From CAWCDJ01 sp963836015 (GTDB lineage: Bacteria > Acidobacteriota > Terriglobia > Bryobacterales > Bryobacteraceae), in the NCBI GenBank assembly GCA_963836015.1, contig CAWIIF010000011.1:199704-263703 (forward strand): 64,000 nucleotides of DNA, in the 5' to 3' direction. Shown one piece after another: positions 26,294-32,974 of the stretch. Under the pieces are notes generated by a model. That model did no database searches. It was given only the letters and a program-made list of their open reading frames with translations, and had not been told where the DNA came from. Numbering within the stretch: position 1 is the stretch's first letter; the number at the start of each line of letters is the position of its first letter. The position numbers and the translations under genes are program-made.

Positions 26294-26356
26294 CTACTTC
26301 TTTTTCTTCGGAGCAGCTTTCTTCTTCGGGGCGGCTTTCTTGGTTGCGCTCTTCAT
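26294..26356 (-). CDS. 20-residue lysine/alanine-rich basic peptide
   Basis: ATG at 26356, stop TAG at 26296-26294. The product is MKSATKKAAPKKKAAPKKKK: 11 of 20 residues are Lys and it carries the repeated unit K-K-A-A-P-K-K-K seen in histone H1-like and HU-tail sequences. A Shine-Dalgarno GGGAGA lies about 9 nt upstream. The gene is framed by a near-consensus promoter (26411-26439) and an intrinsic terminator (26222-26247), so a transcript of about 180 nt is expected. Possible roles are a DNA- or RNA-condensing peptide or ribosome-associated peptide; a regulatory RNA is an alternative. Too short for standard gene callers. Confidence 0.7.
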   Translation of the reverse strand: MKSATKKAAPKKKAAPKKKK

Positions 26357-26382
26357 TGATTGATTCTCCCTAACATCAAATT

Positions 26383-26401
26383 TTGCGATTCAAAATCGCA
26401 A
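26383..26401. repeat. Perfect inverted repeat in the peptide gene 5' leader
   Basis: TTGCGATT-CAA-AATCGCAA, 8-bp arms and 3-bp spacer, placed just downstream of the predicted transcription start (about 26404) of the lysine-rich peptide unit. It could be an operator or form a leader stem-loop. Confidence 0.7.
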
Positions 26402-26410
26402 TGTGATTCA

Positions 26411-26439
26411 TATATAAGGTTGTTCGCGGGGAAAGTCAA
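26411..26439 (-). promoter_or_regulatory. Sigma-70-type promoter of the lysine-rich peptide gene
   Basis: On the minus strand, -35 TTGACT (26439-26434), 17-bp spacer, -10 TATATA (26416-26411). This is the best sigma-70 promoter I see in the window. Confidence 0.8.
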
Positions 26440-26559
26440 GAAAAAAATGCATTCGGCGGCCCAATCCGACCTCTTTCGAGTTGCAGGCGCGAGTGTCATC
26501 GCGAGCTCCGGAGAGCGTTATGGAATTCTTGCGCGAAACTGGAAGGGGAGGCAACGCCA

Positions 26560-27453
26560 TTGGTCATGGCTGTCGACGGCGGTGAAGGCGACAGGGCACT
26601 CGTGGAGCGCCTGCAAGGACGCGACCCGCGGGCCCTCGCGGAACTTTATGACCGGCACGGCCGCGCGATCTACTCGTGGGTGCTCGGTGCCGCCGGGAAC
26701 CGCGGTGCCGCCGAGGACCTGGTCCAGGAGACTTTCTTGCGGGCATGGAACCGCATTCAAAGCTTCGGTCCCGCGAGCGGTCCGATCGAGTTGTGGCTGC
26801 TGGCGATCGCACGCGACGCCGCGCCCCATTGCGAGGATTCGGACAATCCGGCGCCCGGCGCCGCGCCGCCGCCATCTCCGAAACTCCGGCGGAGGATTCT
26901 GGCCTCGGCGGGATACGAACGCTTCGGGTGGGCGCCGTTCCTGGCCGCGGCTGCCGTGCTGGCGCTCTCTGCTGCGGTTTATTTCGGCGGAAGGGAGCGC
27001 ACCTTCGCCCTCGAAGTCCTGAATCTGCGCGAGCAGATGCGGCAGCAGAACATCGCCCTGACGCGCTTCAACGAAGCTCTTTCTATCCTGAACGGTGAGG
27101 GCACCGTCGAAGCTTCTTCCGCGCCGGGACCGCTTTCAGGCAAGATCTTCGTGAATGCGCAGCAGGGGGTATTGCTGATTGCGTCGAATCTCACACCCGC
27201 GCCGCGCGGCAAGGTCTTCGAGATGTGGCTGGTCGCGAAAAGCGGCAGGCGCGCGCCGGCCGGAGTGTTTCAGGCGCGACGCGACGGCACGGCGCTGCAC
27301 GTGGCGGGGGGGCCAGTGGACGCTGCCTCGATTGCGGCGGTCGCCGTAACCCTGGAAGACGAAGGCGGCGCTGCGCAGCCCACCTCGCCGCCGATCATCA
27401 CGGCTTATCTTTGGTCTAATCGTACGGAAGCCCGCTCCCCCTCGCGTCCATAA
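26560..27453 (+). CDS. Sigma-70 region 2 domain fused to a membrane-anchored RskA-type anti-sigma domain
   Basis: 297 aa. Residues 10-88 read as ECF sigma region 2 (LVERLQGRDPRALAELYDRHG, GAAEDLVQETFLRAWNRIQSF with the D-L-V-Q-E-T-F-L-R-A-W core; ELWLLAIARDA). No sigma region 4 follows. Instead SPKLRRRILA (about 106-115), a transmembrane helix (WAPFLAAAAVLALSAAVYF, 124-142), a coiled-coil (EVLNLREQMRQQNIALTRFNE) and an RskA C-terminal domain (GKIFVNAQQGVLL, KVFEMWLV, about 193-285) follow, as in anti-sigma-K factors. The usual N-terminal anti-sigma domain appears replaced by sigma2. TTG at 26560 has GGGGAGG 8 nt upstream; ATG at 26566 is the alternative. It diverges from the lysine-rich peptide gene. 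Confidence 0.8.
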   Translation: MVMAVDGGEGDRALVERLQGRDPRALAELYDRHGRAIYSWVLGAAGNRGAAEDLVQETFLRAWNRIQSFGPASGPIELWLLAIARDAAPHCEDSDNPAPGAAPPPSPKLRRRILASAGYERFGWAPFLAAAAVLALSAAVYFGGRERTFALEVLNLREQMRQQNIALTRFNEALSILNGEGTVEASSAPGPLSGKIFVNAQQGVLLIASNLTPAPRGKVFEMWLVAKSGRRAPAGVFQARRDGTALHVAGGPVDAASIAAVAVTLEDEGGAAQPTSPPIITAYLWSNRTEARSPSRP

Positions 27454-27460
27454 TAGTTCT

Positions 27461-28666
27461 ATGCCCTGCCTCGTTTTGGCAGTTGGATCGGCCGCCGACA
27501 TTCCTCTCTCCATGCTGGTGGTGTTCGCCGCCGCCAAACTTCTCTCCGAAATCTTCGAGCGCATGGGCCAGCCGGGCATCGTGGGCGAGATCCTGGCGGG
27601 CATCCTGATCGGCCCTCACGTGCTCGGCTGGATGGCGCCCAACGAGGTCCTCCAGATTCTCTCCGATCTCGGCGTGATGTTCCTGTTGTTCCGCGTGGGG
27701 CTGGAAGTAAAGTCCTCGGACCTGCTGAAAGTCGGCGGTACGGCCCTCCTGGTGGCGGTAATCGGCGTCATCATCCCGTTCGGGATGGGATGGTGGATCG
27801 CAGCCATGTGGGGCGAGCCGCGCGTGGAGAGCATCTTCATCGGCGCCGCCATGGTGGCCACCAGTGTCGGGATCACGGCGCAGGTGCTGGCGTCCCGCGG
27901 GCTTCTGAACTTGCGCGCCAGCCGCATCATCCTGGCCGCGGCGGTCATCGACGATGTGCTCGGCCTGATCGTGCTGGCGCTGGTAAGCGGCTTGGCGAAG
28001 GGATCCGTCAACTACCTGGATCTCGCCATCACCGCCGCCCTGGCGATCGGCTTCACGGCTTTTCTGGCGACCATCGGTTCGCGCACCGCGCGCCGCGTCG
28101 TCCCCCGTATGCAGGCCAAACTGAGCCTGGCGGAAGGCGAGTTCGCCCTGGCGATGACGCTCCTCTTCGGTCTTTCGCTGCTGGCCGTATACGCGGGGGT
28201 AGCGGCCATCGTGGGCGCATTCCTGGCGGGCATGGCGCTTTCCGAAGCGGTGGACCATCGCGTGGCCGATCTCACCAATGGAGTCGCCGAGCTGCTGGTG
28301 CCGTTCTTCCTGGCCGGCATCGGCCTGCACTTCGACATCTCCGCGTTCGCCAACCGGTCGACGCTGGCGCTGGCCTCCGTGATTTTTGTCGCGGCCGTGG
28401 TTTCGAAGTTCGTGGGATGCGGGCTGGGCGCCTGGCGCGCGGGCCGCACGGATGCGCTGCGCGTAGGTGTCGGAATGGTGCCGCGAGGTGAAGTGGGGAT
28501 GGTCGTGGCGCAGCTCGGTCTGCAGATGGGAGTCATGGGACAGAGCGTCTACGGAGTCGTCGTCTTCATGTCGGTGGCCACGACCCTGGTGGCTCCGCCC
28601 CTGCTGAAGCTGGCTTACCGCGGCGCCGGACGGGCCGAAGAAGAGGAAGTAATCCGCCTCGGCTGA
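27461..28666 (+). CDS. CPA2-family cation:proton antiporter (KefB/Na+/H+ exchanger type)
   Basis: 401 aa with about 12 predicted membrane helices and no C-terminal TrkA-N domain. Motifs include ERMGQPGIVGEILAGILIGP (key: GEILAGILIGP, about residues 45-55), ATSVGITAQVL, AAVIDDVLGLIVLA (the V-I-D-D-V-L-G ion-binding stretch, about 165), and MVPRGEVGMVVAQLG near 340. It exchanges Na+ or K+ for protons across the inner membrane. Only 7 bp separate it from the sigma2/RskA gene, suggesting co-transcription. Confidence 0.9.
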   Translation: MPCLVLAVGSAADIPLSMLVVFAAAKLLSEIFERMGQPGIVGEILAGILIGPHVLGWMAPNEVLQILSDLGVMFLLFRVGLEVKSSDLLKVGGTALLVAVIGVIIPFGMGWWIAAMWGEPRVESIFIGAAMVATSVGITAQVLASRGLLNLRASRIILAAAVIDDVLGLIVLALVSGLAKGSVNYLDLAITAALAIGFTAFLATIGSRTARRVVPRMQAKLSLAEGEFALAMTLLFGLSLLAVYAGVAAIVGAFLAGMALSEAVDHRVADLTNGVAELLVPFFLAGIGLHFDISAFANRSTLALASVIFVAAVVSKFVGCGLGAWRAGRTDALRVGVGMVPRGEVGMVVAQLGLQMGVMGQSVYGVVVFMSVATTLVAPPLLKLAYRGAGRAEEEEVIRLG

Positions 28667-28688
28667 TCGGGCGATACAATAGCGGAGC

Positions 28689-29450
28689 GTGATCAAATAC
28701 ATTCGCTATCGTTCCGGCTCCGGCTCATCGTATGGCATTCTCGTTGGCGATACTGTGCGGGAGATCTCTGGCGATCCCATCGCCGGGGCCACTGAAAGCG
28801 GCGACACTCGTTCGCTGGCGGAGGTCGAGCTGCTGGCTCCCTGCCAGCCCGGCAAGATTCTGGCCGTTGGGTTGAATTATAAGAGTCACTTGGGCAGCCG
28901 CCCGCAGCCGGCGCACCCGGAGATGTTCTACAAGCCCGTGAGCGCGCTGGCCGGCCCCGGCGATCCGATCGTCATCCCGCGCGACGCGACCGACGTCCAT
29001 TATGAAGGGGAGCTGGTGATCGTGATCGGCCGGCAGGTCCGCAACGTCACGAAGGAAGAGGCGGCCGGGGCAATCTTCGGAGTCACCTGCGGCAACGACG
29101 TCAGCGAGCGCAACTGGCAGCACGGGCAGGGCAAGGACCTGCAGTGGTGGCGCGCCAAGGGCTGCGATACTTTCGCGCCGCTCGGTCCGGCGGTGGTCGC
29201 CGGGATCGACTACGGCCACCTGCTGCTCCAGACGCGGCTGAACGGCGAGGTCGTACAGAAACAGTACACCTCCGACCTGATCTTCGATTGTCCGGCCATC
29301 GTCAGTTGGGTGAGCGGATGGGTAACCCTGATGCCCGGAGACATCATCTATACAGGAACCCCCGGCAGCACGCGCAAGCTTGCCCCCGGGGATGTTGTAG
29401 AAGTAGAGATCGAAGGAATCGGCGTATTGCGCAATCCGGTCGTAGGGTAG
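28689..29450 (+). CDS. Fumarylacetoacetate hydrolase (FAH) family protein
   Basis: 253 aa, GTG start at 28689. It has GLNYKSHLG, MFYKPVSALAGPGDPIVIP, the metal site HYEGELVIVIG (the E-x-E pair, about residue 102), GVTCGNDVSERNWQ, and the catalytic late motif GDIIYTGTPGSTRKLAPGD. The family includes 2-hydroxyhepta-2,4-diene-1,7-dioate isomerase, oxaloacetate decarboxylase and acylpyruvase; substrate cannot be assigned. The last codons and the TAG lie inside the left arm of a palindromic repeat (29442-29484). Confidence 0.9.
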   Translation: MIKYIRYRSGSGSSYGILVGDTVREISGDPIAGATESGDTRSLAEVELLAPCQPGKILAVGLNYKSHLGSRPQPAHPEMFYKPVSALAGPGDPIVIPRDATDVHYEGELVIVIGRQVRNVTKEEAAGAIFGVTCGNDVSERNWQHGQGKDLQWWRAKGCDTFAPLGPAVVAGIDYGHLLLQTRLNGEVVQKQYTSDLIFDCPAIVSWVSGWVTLMPGDIIYTGTPGSTRKLAPGDVVEVEIEGIGVLRNPVVG

Positions 29451-29484
29451 GCCTCCCGGCCTGCCCAGCCGAGCGCATCTCGGC
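29442..29484 (+). repeat. Two-hairpin interspersed palindromic repeat, copy 1
   Basis: Hairpin 1 is AGGCC-TCCC-GGCCT (29449-29462) with flanking GTAGGGT and GCCCA. Hairpin 2 is GCCGAG-CGCAT-CTCGGC (29469-29485). The same two-hairpin order recurs at 35832-35873, and the first 26 bp are inverted at 29558-29583. It contains the FAH stop codon. Confidence 0.7.
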
Positions 29485-29557
29485 CGCTATCACGGTTTAT
29501 GGTCACCCCATGCCGGAGGCCGCCGGCCCAGGCCCCGGAAGCGCGCCTTCCTGCGCG

Positions 29558-29583
29558 TGGGCAGGCCCGCAGGCCTACCCTAC
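29558..29583 (-). repeat. Interspersed palindromic repeat, copy 2 (inverted)
   Basis: The minus strand reads GTAGGGTAGGCCTGCGGGCC and then TGCCCA, matching 29442-29467 at 24 of 26 positions. The two copies therefore form a long inverted repeat around a 90-bp loop between two convergent genes. This copy contains the stop codon of the nitric oxide reductase gene. Confidence 0.7.
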
Positions 29584-30828
29584 CGAAACCAGCTCTTCCT
29601 CTTTCTGCTTCTCCGGCACGGGCGCCCGCAACGGACGCAGGTGGAACAGGCCGTAAACCGCCGCTGCGACCAGGGGCATCACGCCGATCGCGATGAACAC
29701 CGTGTCCGGCGCCATCCGAACCCACACCATCAGCCCGATGTTCAGGCCCCAGAAACTGACCATCAGCCATTTCTCCTTCCAGTAGCGCGGCTCCACGATG
29801 TTGCGCAGCGAGAACAGCGCCAGGGCGATCGCCAGCATTCCGTAAACGCCCATCAGCGCCCCGTGCCCGTGGGCCGCCGTCAGGAACGACCCGTGCTGGA
29901 AGTAGCTCACAAACGGCAGGTTGATCAGGAAGCCCAGCACGCCCGCGCCGAAGAGGTTCCAGAAGGCGGTGGCCACCAGGAACCAGAACGATGCCGCGTA
30001 GGGGAACTCCGTGCCGCCCGCGCGGATCACCTTGTACTGGCTGTAGGCCTCCACCATCAGCAGCGAGAGCGGGATCACCTCGAGCGCCGAGAAGATCGCG
30101 CCCAGCGCCATCCAGGCCTCCGGAGCGCCGATCCAATAGTAATGATGGCCCGTGCCAATGATTCCGGTGCCCAGGAGGATGATGAGCTGGAAATAAGTGG
30201 CTCGCAGCGTCGATTGGGCGGTCACGAGGCCCAGCCGGACCATCAGGAACCCGATCACCACCACGGCGAAGACTTCGAACATGCCTTCCACCCATAGGTG
30301 GATCAGCCACCAGCGCCAGTAGTCCGCCATGGTGATGTGGCTGTCGCGGTTGACGAACAGCGCGAAACAGTAGAACACCGGGATCGCGGCGGAAGAGTAG
30401 AGCAGCAGGTGTGTGAGCCCGCCGCGGTCCGATTCCGCCTTCAACGCGGCGCGCAGGCCGCGGGCCACGATGTAGAGCCAGATCCCCATGCCGGCGATCA
30501 GCAGCAGCATCCACAGCCGCCCGAGCTCCAGGTATTCCCAACCCTGCGTTCCCAGCCACCACCAGGTCTTGCCTAGCATGCCTTTGGTCGACAGGTACTC
30601 GCCCGTCATGCTTCCCACCACCACGATCAGCAGCGCGCCGAACAGGATGTTGACGAGCGCCCGCTGGCCCTTCGGCTCGCGCCCGCTTACCAGGGGAGCG
30701 ATGAAGATCCCCATGCCGAGCCATGCCGTGGCGATCCAGAAGATGGCCAGTTGCAGGTGCCAGGTGCGCGCGATGTTGAACGGCAGGTATTGCGACAGAT
30801 TAAAGCCGTAGAAGCTGGCGCCGTCCAC
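29575..30828 (-). CDS. norB: Quinol-dependent nitric oxide reductase, C-terminal catalytic part (qNor/NorZ type, fragment of a broken gene)
   Basis: 417 aa with about 11 membrane helices. It aligns in order with the catalytic core of qNor: ARTWHLQLAIFWIATAW (heme ligand His), WRWWLIHLWVEGMFEV (FeB His and Glu), GTGHHYYW (FeB His-His) and HGHGALMGVYGM (heme ligand H-x-H). These show the heme b/b3 and FeB sites are all kept. Missing from this frame are the N-terminal helix, the periplasmic cytochrome-c-like domain and helix 2, found in another frame at 30800-31522, and helix 3, which I cannot find at all. qNor reduces NO to N2O. The start at GTG 30828 is simply the first in-frame start after the frameshift. 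Reads as part of a decayed or mis-assembled norB. Confidence 0.8.
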   Translation of the reverse strand: MDGASFYGFNLSQYLPFNIARTWHLQLAIFWIATAWLGMGIFIAPLVSGREPKGQRALVNILFGALLIVVVGSMTGEYLSTKGMLGKTWWWLGTQGWEYLELGRLWMLLLIAGMGIWLYIVARGLRAALKAESDRGGLTHLLLYSSAAIPVFYCFALFVNRDSHITMADYWRWWLIHLWVEGMFEVFAVVVIGFLMVRLGLVTAQSTLRATYFQLIILLGTGIIGTGHHYYWIGAPEAWMALGAIFSALEVIPLSLLMVEAYSQYKVIRAGGTEFPYAASFWFLVATAFWNLFGAGVLGFLINLPFVSYFQHGSFLTAAHGHGALMGVYGMLAIALALFSLRNIVEPRYWKEKWLMVSFWGLNIGLMVWVRMAPDTVFIAIGVMPLVAAAVYGLFHLRPLRAPVPEKQKEEELVSVG

Positions 30829-31522
30829 GTAGTCGTGCGGACGCCAGGTCGAACCGGAACCGCCGGTTCTCCGCGTCCTGCGGCGTGAGGCTGTAGCGGT
30901 GTTGAAAATAGAGAATCAATGCCAGAAAGAAGAGCAGCCCGGCCACACTCGCGGCCGACCACATCATGGAACCTGCGGTGACGGTGTTACCGGCCGCCTG
31001 ATCGTAAGGCCAGTTATTGGTGTAGGAGTGGTCCGCCTCGGGGCGCTTGGCGGCGGAGAGCCAGGCCGTCCACGTAATGAAGGCGGCCAGCTTTTTCGAT
31101 GCCGCCGCGATCTGCGAGGGGTCGCCGCCACCCTCGCTGGCCGGAAGCAGGGCCCCCTTCGGCAGCGAGCGTTCGATCTGGCCCTCGACGAAGAGCCGGT
31201 CGTAGCGCTCGACGATCGTGTTCCACCCGGCCGCCTCACCGGCGGTGAAGCGCAAAACTCCGTTCGCGTAACGGTTCTGCTTCAACTCCTGGGCAACTTC
31301 GGCGTCCACCGCCGCTTTGGGACCTACCCCGAGCGTGTCGTAGCCGGGCGCCTTCTCTTGCCGCATCGTCTCGGTCATCCAGTGCAGCGCTTCGGCCGTG
31401 TAGTCGGGGCCGAGATAGGCGCCGTGACCGAGCACGGTTCCGTAGTCCATCAAGCCGCGCTTGCGGAACAGGTCCTGCCCCTGCTGGATATCCGCCGCGG
31501 TGAAAAGCGTCTTGATCTGGGT
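30800..31522 (-). pseudogene. norB: Quinol-dependent nitric oxide reductase, N-terminal part (frame-disrupted)
   Basis: The open frame runs from 31522 (just after an in-frame TGA at 31525-31523) to 30800. It encodes KTLFTAADIQQGQDLF, MDYGTVLGHGAYLGPDYTAE, YTNNWPYD and one membrane helix (MWSAASVAGLLFFLALILYF), all in the order of the qNor periplasmic domain and second helix. The first membrane anchor expected before KTLFTAAD is absent, because the upstream gene ends only 60 bp away. An ATG with GAGAGG upstream exists at 31526 but in a different frame. The frame is also lost at its 3' end, near 30845, where about 30-40 residues including helix 3 are missing before the catalytic part resumes. 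Confidence 0.7.
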
Positions 31523-31582
31523 TCATTTTCCCTCTCAAGAATCCAGGTTAGGGCGGACAGCTTACCGGCTAAAGGACTTTAG

Positions 31583-31933
31583 TCACAGCCAGGAAGTGCC
31601 GATGCTGTAAAGAAGGACCAGCAGGACCGCAAGCGTGATCGCGACATACATGAAGTCCCGCTCCAGGTAGAACGCGACCAGGGCAAATCCGACGCGCGCC
31701 ACCGGTGTGAAGATCAACAGCAGCAGGCCGATTTCGATGACTTTCAGCGGTCCCGGAAGCGCCTCCATGGAGTGCAGCCCGATGGGCCCGCGACGAAACT
31801 GGTGGTACGAGACCGGAGTGGAACCGTTCACGGCCAGGTACCAAACGGCGCCCGCAGCCACCACCAGGGCGGAGAGCACGACACCGGCACGCAGCAGGTT
31901 GCCGACGATCATTTCGAGCCGCTCGTCGTTCAT
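31583..31933 (-). CDS. DUF1634 membrane protein
   Basis: 116 aa with three hydrophobic helices: LRAGVVLSALVVAAGAVWYL, VIEIGLLLLIFTPVARVGFAL and YVAITLAVLLVLLYSIG. The N-terminal MNDERLEMIVGNLLRAGV and the central VARVGFALVAFYLERDFMYV (key: RVGFALVAFYLERD) are typical of DUF1634 proteins, which regularly sit directly after TSUP permease genes. Its ATG overlaps the permease TGA by one base (TGATG), so it is co-translated and is probably an accessory subunit. Confidence 0.85.
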   Translation of the reverse strand: MNDERLEMIVGNLLRAGVVLSALVVAAGAVWYLAVNGSTPVSYHQFRRGPIGLHSMEALPGPLKVIEIGLLLLIFTPVARVGFALVAFYLERDFMYVAITLAVLLVLLYSIGTSWL

Positions 31934-32769
31934 CACCGGAAACCTCCCGTAACGCCGCTGTAGATCATCTCCGCCGCCAGCACCGCCACCACTCCCGCAA
32001 AGACGAGACGCAGGAGCCGCGTGCCGGCGCCGCGCAACTGGCGGGCCCCGAGCAGCGATCCGCTCAGCACACCCAACATCACCGGCATGGCGATTGACGG
32101 CTGTATGTATCCGTGGCCCAGAAAGATGCCCGCGCTGGCCGCCGCCGTCACCCCGATCATGAAGTTGCTGGTGGTAGTGGAGACTTTGAAGGGAAGACCC
32201 ATCACCTGGTCCATCGCAATCACCTTCATGGCGCCCGAGCCGATGCCCAGCAACCCGGAGAGGATGCCCGCGCCGAACATCAACGCGAATCCTATCTTGA
32301 CGCGCTGCACGCAATACGCGACCTTGCTTTGGCCTTCCGGATAGGTGCTGTTCAACCGCAGGCGGTTGGCGATTGGATCCGCCTGCACGGTTGCACGGTC
32401 ATGCGGGTGATGGAAGGCTTGCCACGCCGAGTAGAGCAGCACACCCCCGAAGATGATGGCCAGGTCGGACGTGGGCACGATGGAGGTCAGGTGGGCGCCC
32501 GCCACTGCTCCCAGGGTGGTCGCTACCTCCAGGAACATGCCCACCCGGATGTTTGAATATCCTTCTTTGACGTATGCCGCCGCTGCGCCCGACGACGTGG
32601 CGATCACGGAAACCAGTGACGCGCCCATCGCAAACCGGAGGTCGACGCCGAGAAGCAGCGTTAGGGCCGGAGTTACGACAACCGCGCCTCCCAATCCGGT
32701 GAGGGCGCCTAGAAAGCCCGCGAGGGCGGAAATGGCAAAGACGATGCCGGAGAACGAAAGAGCGTCCAT
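31933..32769 (-). CDS. TSUP-family (TauE/SafE) sulfite/sulfonate permease
   Basis: 278 aa, about 8 membrane helices. N-terminal GIVFAISALAGFLGALTGLGGAVVVTPALTLLLGVD (key: GLGGAVVVTPALTLLLG, residues 26-42) and the second-half repeat GAGILSGLLGIGSGAMKVIAMD (key: GLLGIGSGAMKV) are the inverted-repeat signatures of the family. Members export or import sulfite, sulfonates or small organic anions. It is coupled to DUF1634 downstream. Two hairpins lie upstream at 32824-32875. Confidence 0.9.
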   Translation of the reverse strand: MDALSFSGIVFAISALAGFLGALTGLGGAVVVTPALTLLLGVDLRFAMGASLVSVIATSSGAAAAYVKEGYSNIRVGMFLEVATTLGAVAGAHLTSIVPTSDLAIIFGGVLLYSAWQAFHHPHDRATVQADPIANRLRLNSTYPEGQSKVAYCVQRVKIGFALMFGAGILSGLLGIGSGAMKVIAMDQVMGLPFKVSTTTSNFMIGVTAAASAGIFLGHGYIQPSIAMPVMLGVLSGSLLGARQLRGAGTRLLRLVFAGVVAVLAAEMIYSGVTGGFR

Positions 32770-32823
32770 GAATAGTGGTCGTCTTTAGTTTAGATGGGAC
32801 GCGGTAAACCGCACAAATAAATC

Positions 32824-32875
32824 GAGGGCAGGTGTAACCCTGCCCTCTGCGGTGTTGTTGCCCGGGAGGCAACAA
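32824..32875. promoter_or_regulatory. Two adjacent hairpins between the permease and kinase genes
   Basis: Hairpin A: GAGGGCAGG-TGTAAC-CCTGCCCTC (32824-32847, 9-bp stem). Hairpin B: TTGTTGCC-CGGGA-GGCAACAA (32855-32875, 8-bp stem). They lie in the divergent region 32770-32974 and could be leader structures of the permease operon or protein-binding sites; no T-run follows either on either strand. Confidence 0.5.
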
Positions 32876-32974
32876 TGATTCACTTGCTGGTCATGACAGC
32901 TCCGGCGCCATTCGGGACTGTCTCAACCGTGTACTTGTATCGTAGGGCAATCTGTCGCCGATCTCTATACTGCG

